Below, in pieces: positions 1 to 8,736 of a stretch of 64,000 bases of DNA. Source of the stretch: JBAIYU01 sp036763085 (GTDB lineage: Bacteria > Bacillota > Negativicutes > DSM-1736 > Dendrosporobacteraceae); the NCBI RefSeq assembly GCF_036763085.1, contig NZ_JBAIYU010000011.1, forward strand, positions 1 through 64,000, written 5' to 3'. Below the pieces are notes generated by a model, which saw nothing but the letters and a program-made list of their open reading frames with translations, was not told the origin of the DNA and made no database searches. Positions within the stretch are counted from its first letter, which is position 1. Every line of letters starts with the position of its first letter. The translations under genes were made by a program, and so were the position numbers.

Positions 1-3
1 GTA

Positions 4-26
4 AAGCCGAGCAAATTACTCGGCTT
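4..26. terminator. Hairpin, probable intrinsic terminator at window edge
   Basis: An 8-bp stem (arms 4-11 and 19-26, 7-nt loop) is followed by a short T run on the plus side. The tract is weak in both directions, so I cannot tell which transcript it ends. The rest of 27-194, downstream of recX, holds no recognisable gene. Confidence 0.45.
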
Positions 27-194
27 TTAAAAGTCTTTCCCCAATTGATCCCCTATAGCAATTGGTTTCAAAATCTTCTAAAAGTTTACAATAAAAAGCT
101 ATCTTTCTTACACGATCGGATAGATTAATTGTAATTGTTTTTGAAAGTAGTGTCAAGTTAACCAGAATTTATAAAAAAATATTTAAAATATTTT

Positions 195-653
195 CTATAT
201 TTTTTTAGAAGTAATTGTATTTATTGTATTAAACGAAAAACCTTTTGACAAAAGATACCTTGTTACTTTAACTGTTTCTATAGTTTCAGGATCAGAATAT
301 CGTTTTTTTAATGCATTTATCGCCGCAGTAAACTCATCGAAATCGGAATATTTATTAAGAGTGCTATCAATTAAATGCTCATCTAAACCGCGTCCCTTAA
401 GTTTCAAAATAATATAATTTTGGCTATATTTAGAAGCAGTATAGTATTTCCTGATCAAAATATCGCAAAGCGCGGCATCATCAATATAGCCGCGCTTTGT
501 TAATTCTTTTATAGCAAGATCGATGGAAGTTGTTGTGTATCCTTTTGAAGATAATTTACAGCGAAGCTCATACTCGCTATAAAGTTTTCTAGATAATATA
601 TTTACAGCTGCTTTTAAAACGTCTTTACTAATCTGCTGCGACATCATCTGCAA
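195..653 (-). CDS. recX: RecX, regulator of RecA
   Basis: RecX-family protein of 152 aa. The family binds RecA filaments and limits RecA activity. The sequence shows the helical-repeat pattern of the family (YSEYELRCKLSSKGY, then a GYIDD motif). The first codon is TTG at 653, with ATG codons two and three codons later. It overlaps the last 26 nt of recA, so the two genes are transcribed together and probably translationally coupled. They share the LexA-controlled promoter upstream of recA. Confidence 0.88.
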   Translation of the reverse strand: MQMMSQQISKDVLKAAVNILSRKLYSEYELRCKLSSKGYTTTSIDLAIKELTKRGYIDDAALCDILIRKYYTASKYSQNYIILKLKGRGLDEHLIDSTLNKYSDFDEFTAAINALKKRYSDPETIETVKVTRYLLSKGFSFNTINTITSKKI

Positions 654-1659
654 TGACTGCTGCCTTCAAGGTTCCGCCTAGTATTAAATTTTCGCGTATT
701 TTCTTTTCAATTTCATTGGCAACATTAATGTTTTCTTTTAAAAATTCTTTGACGTTTTCTCTGCCTTGTCCAAGACGGGTTCCAGCAAAAGAATACCAAG
801 CGCCGCTTTTTTCGATAATGTCTAAATCGGTTCCTATATCAACAAGGCAACCTTCGTGTGAAACTCCCTGACCATACATAATATCAAATTCGGCTTGCTT
901 AAACGGAGGAGATACCTTGTTTTTTACTACTTTTACTTTTGTTCGGTTGCCGACAATGTCATTACCTTGTTTCAAGCTGTCGGTTCTACGAACATCTAAT
1001 CTTATAGACGAGTAAAACTTTAAAGCACGTCCACCTGTAGTTGTCTCAGGATTCCCGAACATAACGCCAACCTTTTCCCTTATTTGATTTATAAAAATAG
1101 CGGTAGTATGGGATTTGCTGATTATTCCAGTTAGCTTCCTCATTGCTTGGGACATAAGACGAGCTTGGAGACCTACATGAGAGTCGCCCATTTCACCTTC
1201 AATTTCGGCTTTAGGAACTAGTGCAGCAACAGAGTCAACAACAACAACATCAATTGCTCCACTTCGTACGAGCGCGTCCGCTATTTCAAGCGCTTGTTCG
1301 CCATTATCAGGCTGTGAAATAAGCAGATTTTCTATATCAACTCCAAGATTTTTAGCATAAACGGGATCAAGAGCATGTTCAGCATCGATAAATGCAGCAA
1401 TTCCGCCAGCTTTTTGGGCTTGAGCAATTATATGTAACGCAACTGTTGTTTTACCTGAAGATTCTGGGCCATATATCTCTACAACCCTACCACGGGGAAC
1501 ACCGCCAATTCCGAGAGCAATATCTAAAGATAGCGTTCCTGTAGGAATAACCTCAATATTCATTTTGGCAGCTGCTTCACCAAGCTTCATGATGGAGCCT
1601 TTGCCAAAATCCTTTTCAATTTGGCGCATTGCGTTCTCTAATGCTTTTAGCTTATCCAT
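628..1659 (-). CDS. recA: RecA recombinase
   Basis: ATP-dependent DNA strand-exchange protein and SOS co-protease of 343 aa, close to the usual RecA length. The Walker A motif GPESSGKT lies at about residues 64-71, followed by the AEHALDP and VVVDSVAALVPKAE motifs and the NQIREKVGVMFGNPETTTGG DNA-binding loop region. The reading frame runs open 19 codons further upstream. I place the start at ATG 1659 because a strong GGGGGAGGA ribosome-binding site sits directly before it and the protein then begins MDKLKALE as in other RecAs. A LexA-box promoter lies just upstream and recX overlaps the 3' end. Confidence 0.97.
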   Translation of the reverse strand: MDKLKALENAMRQIEKDFGKGSIMKLGEAAAKMNIEVIPTGTLSLDIALGIGGVPRGRVVEIYGPESSGKTTVALHIIAQAQKAGGIAAFIDAEHALDPVYAKNLGVDIENLLISQPDNGEQALEIADALVRSGAIDVVVVDSVAALVPKAEIEGEMGDSHVGLQARLMSQAMRKLTGIISKSHTTAIFINQIREKVGVMFGNPETTTGGRALKFYSSIRLDVRRTDSLKQGNDIVGNRTKVKVVKNKVSPPFKQAEFDIMYGQGVSHEGCLVDIGTDLDIIEKSGAWYSFAGTRLGQGRENVKEFLKENINVANEIEKKIRENLILGGTLKAAVIADDVAAD

Positions 1660-1687
1660 AATCGTCCTCCCCCTCTTATACAAGTCT

Positions 1688-1716
1688 ATTTTACAAACAT
1701 TTGTTCGTAAAGTCAA
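1688..1716 (-). promoter_or_regulatory. recA promoter with LexA (SOS) box in the spacer
   Basis: On the minus strand there is TTGACT (1711-1716), a 17-nt spacer and TAAAAT (1688-1693). The spacer contains CGAACAAATGTTTG (1694-1707), which fits the Gram-positive LexA consensus CGAACRNRYGTTYG. A repressor bound there would cover both promoter elements, so recA-recX should be SOS-inducible. The match is direct; repression is inferred. Confidence 0.88.
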
Positions 1717-1800
1717 TAGAATAAATTTTTTATGTATTTATGAATTAATACAAGTTATCCTGCATAGTTTGTTCTAACTGATACTTCAGGAGGGATAAGC

Positions 1801-2013
1801 ATGAAAGAAAAAATTCATCCAAAATATTATGAAACTGTTGTAAACTGTGCGTGCGGAAATAGTTTTATTACCGGCTCCACTAAGAAAATTTTGAAAGTTG
1901 ATGTTTGCTCGAAGTGTCACCCATTCTTTACAGGAGTGCAAAAAATAGTTGATACAACAGGAAGGCTAGAACGGTTTACAAAAAAATATGGGTTAGACAA
2001 AAAAAAGGGCTAA
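1801..2013 (+). CDS. rpmE: 50S ribosomal protein L31, zinc-binding type
   Basis: A 70-aa L31 of the zinc-binding (C+) form. The cysteines Cys16, Cys18, Cys36 and Cys39 (CAC and CSKC) are all present. The C-minus paralogue used under zinc limitation would lack them. It starts at ATG 1801 behind an AGGAGGG site and is transcribed divergently from recA. The stop codon lies in the loop of the terminator that follows. It is a single-gene unit in this window. Confidence 0.95.
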   Translation: MKEKIHPKYYETVVNCACGNSFITGSTKKILKVDVCSKCHPFFTGVQKIVDTTGRLERFTKKYGLDKKKG

Positions 2014-2024
2014 CGCCCTTTTTT
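2001..2024. terminator. Bidirectional terminator between rpmE and the helicase gene
   Basis: Arms 2001-2010 and 2015-2024 pair as A6-GGGC with GCCC-T6 around a 4-nt loop. T runs are present on both strands, so it can end rpmE on plus and the helicase transcript on minus. Confidence 0.85.
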
Positions 2025-2081
2025 AATATATAAATATTTGTTTTCTTAGACTTATGTAGTGTCACTCGGTAATCGCTTATA

Positions 2082-3662
2082 TCAACGACTTTTAGCCGGT
2101 TCAACGTTAATTTTATAGCCTTTAATTGTATTTTTATGCATGACCGACATAACACGTTCTGCAACATCTTCTGGTACTTCTACAAATGTGAATTTATCGT
2201 AAATATTAATCACACCGATAATATTTCCTGGAATATCTGCTTCATTAGCTATAGTGCGAACAATATCTTCGGGGCGAATTTTTTGTGAACGTCCTACATT
2301 CATGAAAAGACGTACCATACCAGGTGAACCACCTGTATTTGCTAAAGGAGTGGTAACAGGCTCTTCTTCCTTTTCCTTAAACCCTTCTTGATAGAGTTTA
2401 ACGGCTGCTGCTGCTATATCTACAGTGTCATAGTCTGCAGATAGGTCAGATATTATTGAATGATAATCAGTAAAGCTACGTCGATCCAATGTAACTATTA
2501 AACGATTTTTAATTATTTCACGTTGGCGTTCTAGAATATCAGCGGAGGAAGGAAGTTGTTTACGGATAATACGTGTCTTTGCGAGTTTTTCAATTATTTT
2601 GAGTTGGCGATATTCGCGTGGTTCAATAAATGTAATAGCAACACCCTTTTTGCCAGCTCGACCTGTTCGGCCTATTCTATGTACATATGACTCATGATCT
2701 TGCGGTATATCATAGTTAATTACATGTGTAATGTGCTCAATGTCAAGTCCTCGTGCTGCAACATCGGTTGCTACAAGAATTTCAAGTTTTCCCTCACGGA
2801 ATTTTTTCATAACTCTGTCACGTTGAGCTTGGCTTAAATCCCCATGCAATCCGTCTGACATATAACCACGTGCTTGTAGAGAGGCTACTAAATCATCAAC
2901 ACCTTTTTTAGTACGACAGAAGATGATTAGTCTTCCGATATCTTCTACATCTAAAATGCGGCATAATCCTTCAAGTTTTTCACGCGTCTCGTAATAAGAT
3001 TGATCAATTAATGGGACGGTTAGCTGTTCTTTACTAATGGTCACTTTACGTGGTTGATTCATATACTTTTCAGCTAGCTTTGCAATAGGAGCAGGCATTG
3101 TAGCTGAAAAAAGTAATGTCTGGCGGCCTTCGACAGGAATATTCTGGATAATTGATTCAATATCCTCGATAAATCCCATATCAAGCATTTCATCAGCTTC
3201 ATCTAGAATAAGAGTTTTAACAGTATCAAGTTTAATAGTATTTCGACGTACGTGGTCTAATAAACGTCCTGGGGTACCAATAACTACTTGAACACCGAAT
3301 TTTAAAGCTCTAATCTGTCGATCAATAGATTGGCCACCATATATTGGAAGTGTTTTGATCTTTTTAAATTTACCTATTTTACTTAGCTCTTCTGAAATTT
3401 GAATAGCCAATTCCCTAGTAGGAGTAAGTACAAGTGCCTGTATTTGGCGGTTATCTGTGATTCTCTCTAGGGTTGGTATGCCAAAAGCAGCTGTTTTACC
3501 TGTTCCGGTTTGAGCTTGCCCTATAACGTCGTGTCCTTCAATTACTAAGGGAATTGTTTGGCTTTGGATTGGTGATGGCTCTTCAAAACCCATTTCTGTA
3601 ATAGCAGATAGAATTTTTTTACTTAGCTGAATATCACCGAAAAATTCTGTGTCTTTTTTCAA
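2082..3662 (-). CDS. deaD: DEAD-box ATP-dependent RNA helicase
   Basis: A 526-aa RNA helicase. Visible motifs are the Q-motif region (FEEPSPIQSQTIP), Walker A AQTGTGKT (about 50-57), PTRELA, DEAD (154-157), SAT (186-188) and HRIGRTGR. The C-terminal ~80 residues resemble the DbpA/CsdA-type RNA-binding domain (MVRLFMNVGRSQKIRPEDI). Such enzymes remodel rRNA or mRNA during ribosome assembly, cold growth or mRNA decay; the exact role is not readable here. The start is TTG 3662, chosen for the AGGAGG 8 nt upstream. cinA ends 13 nt upstream, so the two are probably co-transcribed. Confidence 0.9.
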   Translation of the reverse strand: MKKDTEFFGDIQLSKKILSAITEMGFEEPSPIQSQTIPLVIEGHDVIGQAQTGTGKTAAFGIPTLERITDNRQIQALVLTPTRELAIQISEELSKIGKFKKIKTLPIYGGQSIDRQIRALKFGVQVVIGTPGRLLDHVRRNTIKLDTVKTLILDEADEMLDMGFIEDIESIIQNIPVEGRQTLLFSATMPAPIAKLAEKYMNQPRKVTISKEQLTVPLIDQSYYETREKLEGLCRILDVEDIGRLIIFCRTKKGVDDLVASLQARGYMSDGLHGDLSQAQRDRVMKKFREGKLEILVATDVAARGLDIEHITHVINYDIPQDHESYVHRIGRTGRAGKKGVAITFIEPREYRQLKIIEKLAKTRIIRKQLPSSADILERQREIIKNRLIVTLDRRSFTDYHSIISDLSADYDTVDIAAAAVKLYQEGFKEKEEEPVTTPLANTGGSPGMVRLFMNVGRSQKIRPEDIVRTIANEADIPGNIIGVINIYDKFTFVEVPEDVAERVMSVMHKNTIKGYKINVEPAKSR

Positions 3663-3675
3663 ATTATATATCCTC

Positions 3676-4923
3676 CTATGATGTTAGGTCATGTATATAG
3701 CATCTCAAAATATCAAGTGCTGCCTGAGAAGCACGAAATTTAATATCAGTACGTTGACCAATAAAATGATAGCTATGACACCTTAAACCTATTGGACCGT
3801 CTATTGCTATATAAACTAATCCTACAGGCTTTTGTGCCGTGCCACCTCCTGGACCGGCAATTCCTGTCACTCCTATCCCGATATCTGTTTTAAATTTACG
3901 GCGAATACTGTTAGCCATCGCCGTAGCCGTTTCATTACTGACGGCACCGTATTTTAAGATTACTTCATGTGGAATATTAAGCTCTTGAACTTTTACGTCG
4001 TTACTATAACAAACAATCGATCCGCAAATATAGCTAGAACTGCCAGGAACATCAGTCAGACGGCTTGTAATTAGACCACCTGTACACGATTCGGCCAGTG
4101 CAAGAGAAAGATTGTTTTTAATTAACTCACGGCCAGCAACAACTTCCATGCTATTATCATCAGTATCAAATATGTATTCGCCTACTCGGCTTACGATTTT
4201 TTGCAGTACACTATCAATTAGCTTTTGAGCTTCTAATTCATTCTTACCTTTAGCTGTAATTCTTATTACAACTTCACCCATGCGGGCAAGTAACGCAATT
4301 GTTGGATTTGTTTGATTTATAATTAAATCCTTGATTTTATCCTCGAGAGCAGATTCTCCAATACCATATGTCCGAAGAACCTTAGAAATAATAGACCCTT
4401 GCATCCCATATTTATTGTTTAAATACGGGACAACAGAATGTTCAAACATAAAACTTAGTTCATTCGGAGGGCCGGGTAAGTTAATAATTATTTTATTATT
4501 ATTTTCAAGAATAATACCAGGAGCAGTTCCACGCTCGTTAGAAAGTATAATTGACCCTTCAGGTACCATAGCTTGGCGTAAGTTGCTTTCAGACATATTT
4601 GCGTGTCGCTCAGCAAAAAAACATTTAATCTTATTTTTACTGGGCTCATGCAAATAAAGACTGCGGTTTAATATCAGTGCAGTGACTTCTTTTGTTATAT
4701 CGCCTTGGGTTGGTCCCAGACCGCCGGAGGTAATTACAATATCCGCTCGCGATAGCGCATGCTCTAACACATGTGTCATGCGTTCGCGATTGTCCCCTAC
4801 TGTAGTTTGGTATAGAACATTGAACCCAAGTTTATTCATTTGTTGTGCTAAATATGGTGCATTAGTGTTAACAATTTGGCCAAGCAATAATTCAGTACCT
4901 GTTGTTACTATTTCTACTATCAT
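3676..4923 (-). CDS. cinA: CinA: competence/damage-inducible protein with NMN deamidase domain
   Basis: A 415-aa two-domain protein. The N-terminal half is a MoaB/MogA-like fold (GTELLLGQIVNTN, SGGLGPTQGD). The C-terminal half is the PncC-type domain (ESCTGGLITSRLTDVPGSS, GVTGIAGPGGGT) that in characterised members hydrolyses nicotinamide mononucleotide in NAD recycling. Five more codons are open upstream, but ATG 4923 has a GGGAGG site 7 nt away. Gene order cinA then recA is widespread in Bacillota; here the helicase and rpmE are interposed. The pgsA gene often found before cinA is missing. Confidence 0.93.
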   Translation of the reverse strand: MIVEIVTTGTELLLGQIVNTNAPYLAQQMNKLGFNVLYQTTVGDNRERMTHVLEHALSRADIVITSGGLGPTQGDITKEVTALILNRSLYLHEPSKNKIKCFFAERHANMSESNLRQAMVPEGSIILSNERGTAPGIILENNNKIIINLPGPPNELSFMFEHSVVPYLNNKYGMQGSIISKVLRTYGIGESALEDKIKDLIINQTNPTIALLARMGEVVIRITAKGKNELEAQKLIDSVLQKIVSRVGEYIFDTDDNSMEVVAGRELIKNNLSLALAESCTGGLITSRLTDVPGSSSYICGSIVCYSNDVKVQELNIPHEVILKYGAVSNETATAMANSIRRKFKTDIGIGVTGIAGPGGGTAQKPVGLVYIAIDGPIGLRCHSYHFIGQRTDIKFRASQAALDILRCYIHDLTS

Positions 4924-5026
4924 AGTAAAACCTCCCAATTATGCATTCGCGTAATTTTAGTTAAATCCTTTAATGCAAGTGTATATACAATGAAGCCTAA
5001 ATAAAGAGTATGCACAGGGCAAATAA

Positions 5027-5057
5027 AAAATAGCAGGACAACTGTCACTACTATTTT
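5027..5057 (-). terminator. Terminator downstream of rimO
   Basis: An imperfect hairpin on the minus strand: AAAATAG/CTATTTT outer stem with an inner GAC/GTC stem, then TTTTTT. It lies in the 199-nt gap between rimO and cinA. I see nothing else in that gap. Confidence 0.6.
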
Positions 5058-5122
5058 CGCAATATACGCGTAATATAATCGGATAAATATTTTTAGTGAA
5101 TCCGTGTCGGTTTATTGTTAAG

Positions 5123-6451
5123 TTATTGTTTTTCAGTTAAAACATCATACGTAAATCCCTGAATTACTTTTACACTAATTATATCACCAGGTTTGCTTAA
5201 CTCATCGTTCTCGACATAAACCTGGCCGTCGATATCTGGAGCTTCACGATAAGAACGCCCGAAAGATATATTTGCCTGCTCAGGATCTCTGCCTTCTATA
5301 AGTACCTCTAGCGTTTGGCCTTCCAGGTCTTGATTTAATTCTTCAGATATTTGACATTGTAATGCCATCAAATCATGATAACGTTCTTGCTTTACCTCCT
5401 CAGGGACTTGATTTGCCATTGAGTGAGCAGGTGTATCTTCTTCCCGAGAATACGTAAAGACTCCCACCTTATCAAATCTTTGTTCTTGGACGAAGGTTCT
5501 AAGTGATTGATAATGTTCTTCAGTTTCGCCTGGAAAACCAACAATGAATGAAGTGCGTATTGCTACCCCAGGGATTTTTGAGCGGAGTTTTGCAAGTAAT
5601 TGTTCAATTTCACCTCTGCTGTCACGTCGGTACATAGCCTTTAAAATATCGTCATGAGCATGTTGAAGAGGCATGTCAATATATTTGCAAATTTTAGGCT
5701 CTCGAGCAATTAAGTCAATAATCTCATCTGTGAAAAATTTCGGATAGCAGTATAGCAGTCTAATCCATTTCAATCCGTCAATCTTGACAAGTTCTTTTAG
5801 CAGATCGGCCAAGCGAGGTTTTCCATAAATGTCCAAACCGAAACTGGTAGTGTCTTGAGCAATCAGATTAACTTCTTTTATACCGCGTTTTGCTAAATTT
5901 GTTGCTTCAGTAACGATAGACTCAATTGAACGGCTACGGAAATTGCCGCGTACCATAGGAATTACACAATAAGAACAGCGGTTATTACAGCCTTCTGCAA
6001 CTTTGATATAGGCAGTATAAGATGGAGTGGTAGTTATTCGCGGCATATTCTCATCATAAATTGTTTCGGTTTCGCCAATAATTAGAACTCTTTCTCCAGC
6101 TAAGACTGAATTTACAGCTTCTATAATTCTGTGCCATGCACCTGTTCCTATAATTGCGTCAACTTCAGGCAACTCGTCTAATAAGTCCTGTCTGTAACGC
6201 TGTCCAAGGCACCCAGCTACTATAAGGGCCCGGCATGAATTGTTTTTTTTATAATCAGCCATTTGCAGAATAGTAGATATTGATTCCTCTTTAGCTGTGT
6301 CAATAAAGCTGCAAGTATTAACAATTATTATATCTGCTTCTTCCGGATTTGGTGTTATCTCTATATTATTGGCGGCTAAATTTCCCAGCATAACCTCAGT
6401 ATCAACAAGATTTTTAGCACAGCCTAGGCTAATAAAGCCAGCTTTAAGCAT
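5123..6451 (-). CDS. rimO: RimO, ribosomal protein S12 methylthiotransferase
   Basis: Radical-SAM enzyme that adds a methylthio group to an aspartate of ribosomal protein S12. In the 442-aa product the N-terminal cluster cysteines are Cys11, Cys47 and Cys81. The SAM-cluster motif CxxxCxxC is at 155-162 (CNNRCSYC). A TRAM domain ends the protein (LEVLIEGRDPEQANISFGRSYREAPDIDGQVYV). MiaB is the main alternative, but the SLGCAKNLVDTE start is RimO-like. Seventeen upstream in-frame codons were excluded because AGGAGG precedes ATG 6451. It lies 11 nt downstream of the substrate-binding protein gene. Confidence 0.93.
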   Translation of the reverse strand: MLKAGFISLGCAKNLVDTEVMLGNLAANNIEITPNPEEADIIIVNTCSFIDTAKEESISTILQMADYKKNNSCRALIVAGCLGQRYRQDLLDELPEVDAIIGTGAWHRIIEAVNSVLAGERVLIIGETETIYDENMPRITTTPSYTAYIKVAEGCNNRCSYCVIPMVRGNFRSRSIESIVTEATNLAKRGIKEVNLIAQDTTSFGLDIYGKPRLADLLKELVKIDGLKWIRLLYCYPKFFTDEIIDLIAREPKICKYIDMPLQHAHDDILKAMYRRDSRGEIEQLLAKLRSKIPGVAIRTSFIVGFPGETEEHYQSLRTFVQEQRFDKVGVFTYSREEDTPAHSMANQVPEEVKQERYHDLMALQCQISEELNQDLEGQTLEVLIEGRDPEQANISFGRSYREAPDIDGQVYVENDELSKPGDIISVKVIQGFTYDVLTEKQ

Positions 6452-6462
6452 TAAATTTCCTC

Positions 6463-7503
6463 CTATTGCTTTCTGGAACTTAAGCGTACATTTTGTACCC
6501 ATTTATCCAGGATTAATCGCTTTTCTTCTGCGGTAGTAACTGACTTATTATCTAATAACTCAATAGATTTGTTGGTATAAGATTTATAAGAAGTAATTTC
6601 TGGGTTAGTAGGGATAAAGAAAAACTTGTTTTGCTGTAATACTGCTTGAGCTGAGTCTTGCAGCAGCCAGTCGATAAATTGTTTTGCCTCTGGTCCATGC
6701 TGTGCTCCCTTAACCATGGCAACCCCAGTTAAAATATAGGCCGTTCCTTCTTCAGGATAAATTATATTCACTGGGAAACCATCATTGACATAGCGAATGC
6801 TTTCACTTTGCACAGCTATAGCAATATCTACTTCACCCATACCAGCCATCCGGACCGGGGTAGCTAAGAATTTGGCATATTGAATAACCTTAGGATGAAT
6901 TTTACTGAGAAAATCAAAGGCTTTCTCTTCTCCATTTGCCGAGACCAAGCTAAATAACAAATTGGCTGCAGCATCGGCAGCTAGAAAATCCGTTATACCT
7001 ATGCGAACCTGATCATCCTTTGTCAGATCAGACCATTTTGTTGGAATTTGATTAAAACCTTTAATAAAGTCCTTATTTGCCGCAAGAACAATCGGATCAT
7101 ACCAAACACCAGTCCAATAACCGTGCTCTTCTTTAAAACGCTCATAGACTATATCGGTTTGTTCTGATGTATATGATGAAAGTTGAGCATCTTTCTTTAA
7201 TGAATCTAATAACGTGCTTGAAGTTAAAATAATATCCGCTCGCGGGTCTTCCTGCTCAAGGTTTATGCGGGTAATAATATCCTTTTCAGATAGTGGTACA
7301 ATTTTAACTTGAAGGTTGGAAGACTTTTCATATTCCTGAGCTAAGACCGCAGCCTGTTCAACTGGTAGAGATGTATATACAGTAATACTTTTCATGTTCT
7401 TGGGATTCCGTCTATCAGCATAGCCGGCTAAATAGCTATTGCCTGCTATAACAACAACTAGTATTATAAAAGTAACCCAAAATAAGGGTTTATAGCGACG
7501 CAT
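6463..7503 (-). CDS. Extracellular substrate-binding protein, iron/polyamine-type ABC family
   Basis: A 346-aa protein with one N-terminal hydrophobic segment (about 8-28) that can act as an uncleaved anchor or signal peptide; no lipobox cysteine is visible. The rest resembles class II periplasmic-binding proteins of the FbpA/PotD type (KSITVYTSLPVEQAAVLAQEYEKSS, PRADIILTSS, GYWTGVWYDPIVLAANK). Those bind ferric iron, polyamines or phosphonates. No permease or ATPase gene is adjacent, so the ligand and transporter are unknown. It starts at ATG 7503 with GGAGGT upstream and is probably co-transcribed with rimO. Confidence 0.8.
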   Translation of the reverse strand: MRRYKPLFWVTFIILVVVIAGNSYLAGYADRRNPKNMKSITVYTSLPVEQAAVLAQEYEKSSNLQVKIVPLSEKDIITRINLEQEDPRADIILTSSTLLDSLKKDAQLSSYTSEQTDIVYERFKEEHGYWTGVWYDPIVLAANKDFIKGFNQIPTKWSDLTKDDQVRIGITDFLAADAAANLLFSLVSANGEEKAFDFLSKIHPKVIQYAKFLATPVRMAGMGEVDIAIAVQSESIRYVNDGFPVNIIYPEEGTAYILTGVAMVKGAQHGPEAKQFIDWLLQDSAQAVLQQNKFFFIPTNPEITSYKSYTNKSIELLDNKSVTTAEEKRLILDKWVQNVRLSSRKQ

Positions 7504-7635
7504 TGCTATTTACCTCCGTTTACAAAAATAAATCACATATTACTATACAATTTATTTTTTCTCAATGCAAGGAAAAATTCCTACCAAATTAACTTTAAAG
7601 CCAGAATTATATGGTTTTTTTCAAGGAAAGTCCGT

Positions 7636-7699
7636 GAAAAACAATGGTATACTGTAGTACATAGAAAAACAATGGTATACTGTAGTACATAGAAAAACA
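7636..7699. repeat. 28-bp tandem duplication in intergenic DNA
   Basis: Two identical 28-bp copies (7636-7663 and 7664-7691), followed by the first 8 bp of a third (7692-7699). They lie between the substrate-binding protein gene and the terminator of the next gene. The unit contains GTATAC and GTAC, with no coding sense in any frame. It is probably a recent local duplication. The remaining 7504-7635 is AT-rich and holds a possible minus-strand TATAAT element near 7606. Confidence 0.9.
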
Positions 7700-7714
7700 C
7701 GGGATTTCCCGTGT
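7697..7714 (-). terminator. Terminator of the 7721-8116 gene
   Basis: ACACGGG/CCCGTGT stem with a 4-nt loop, followed on the minus strand by TTTTTC. It directly abuts the 28-bp tandem repeat. Confidence 0.8.
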
Positions 7715-7720
7715 GGCAAA

Positions 7721-8116
7721 TTAAACGACCATAATAGCGTCAGTATATGATTTAATAATTGCCTTATCGTCTTCGCATAAAGTGATTTTCAACTCATAAA
7801 TACCTTCTGTTGTAAAATCAATGTTTTCAAGCATTAAACTATTAACTTGTCTATATGTTGGATCTGGCAGAGAAAATGGTCCATTCTTTCCACTAGCAAC
7901 TACACGTCCGTCAGGTGCAATAATTTCAGTTAGTTCATGAACAGAATATAGTGGTTTTGAGTTGCTTCCCCGCCATATTGTAAAGACCGTGAATGGTTGG
8001 GAAAACCCCATTGTATATTGACTGAATTCATTATATATATTATGGCGTCCGCTTTGGTCAGTAGTTACCTCTTCGCATAATAAGGCAGCTTGCAAATGAA
8101 CTTGGTCATCGATCAC
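7721..8116 (-). CDS. Conserved-looking protein of unknown function
   Basis: I do not recognise this 131-aa protein with confidence. It has no signal peptide or membrane segment. The pattern of alternating short hydrophobic strands (FTVFTIWRG, GIYELKITLCEDDKAIIKSY, AIMVV) suggests a small beta-sandwich, and it faintly resembles small DUF proteins that begin 'hlqaAllCeev'. The open frame runs to 8164, but I prefer GTG 8116 because GGGGGAA sits 6 nt before it and upstream codons lack such a site. It is a single-gene unit with its own terminator. Confidence 0.6.
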   Translation of the reverse strand: MIDDQVHLQAALLCEEVTTDQSGRHNIYNEFSQYTMGFSQPFTVFTIWRGSNSKPLYSVHELTEIIAPDGRVVASGKNGPFSLPDPTYRQVNSLMLENIDFTTEGIYELKITLCEDDKAIIKSYTDAIMVV

Positions 8117-8239
8117 ACAAATTCCCCCAATAAATTTTAGTGCTATTTTGACCATGGAAAGCAATTTATATGTAAATATTTAATTATTATAAAGGTTAAG
8201 CATTAACAAAGAAAAATATTTTAGAATGGGGCGATCGTC

Positions 8240-8626
8240 ATGCTAAAACAATTTGTTTATCGGCTTAACGAGCAACTAACATTTAGGCTGCTGATGATTA
8301 TTACATTTCTCACTTTAATAGGTACCGGGAATATTGTCGGAATTTACGTTGCATATGTGAAAAACTCTATCATCGAAATAATCTCTTCGTTAATTGCTTC
8401 AGCAGTATATCTAGTACCTGCATATGGGCTGATAAAGTTAAGACCTTGGGCACGGCAACTGGAGTTGCTTTTATGTAGCATCTTTGTACTGCTGGGGTTA
8501 GTTGTTTTAGTATTTGATAGTATATTTTTAGGTGTAATTATAATTATGGTACATGGCCTAATCGCGTTATATCTAGCCACGAATGAGTGCAAGAATATAT
8601 TTATTAATGAAAAAAAACAGGCTTAG
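8240..8626 (+). CDS. Small integral membrane protein, unknown function
   Basis: A 128-aa protein with about four hydrophobic helices (about 15-40, 45-66, 70-90 and 92-113) and short charged ends. No motif points to a function. It starts at ATG 8240 behind GGGGCG and ends inside a strong terminator that includes its stop codon. It is divergent from the uncharacterised 7721-8116 gene, with a 123-nt gap. Confidence 0.7.
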   Translation: MLKQFVYRLNEQLTFRLLMIITFLTLIGTGNIVGIYVAYVKNSIIEIISSLIASAVYLVPAYGLIKLRPWARQLELLLCSIFVLLGLVVLVFDSIFLGVIIIMVHGLIALYLATNECKNIFINEKKQA

Positions 8627-8638
8627 CTGCCTGTTTTT
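8613..8638 (+). terminator. Terminator of the small membrane protein gene
   Basis: AAAAACAGGC pairs with GCCTGTTTTT around a 6-nt loop that contains the stop codon. T runs on both strands would also allow it to act on the minus strand. The 8640-8736 gap shows nothing further. Confidence 0.85.
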
Positions 8639-8736
8639 TTAGTTCTAACAGAAATCATAGCGCTTAAGGTAGTAATGGTAACACAGATTCGCTTAGCCAA
8701 GGCTAGGTGCATGCCGCATTTTCTTTATCAGCAAAT

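Noticed and set aside
7636..7699. Short CRISPR array
   Set aside because: Two directly joined copies and no spacer; simple tandem duplication. No cas genes in the window.
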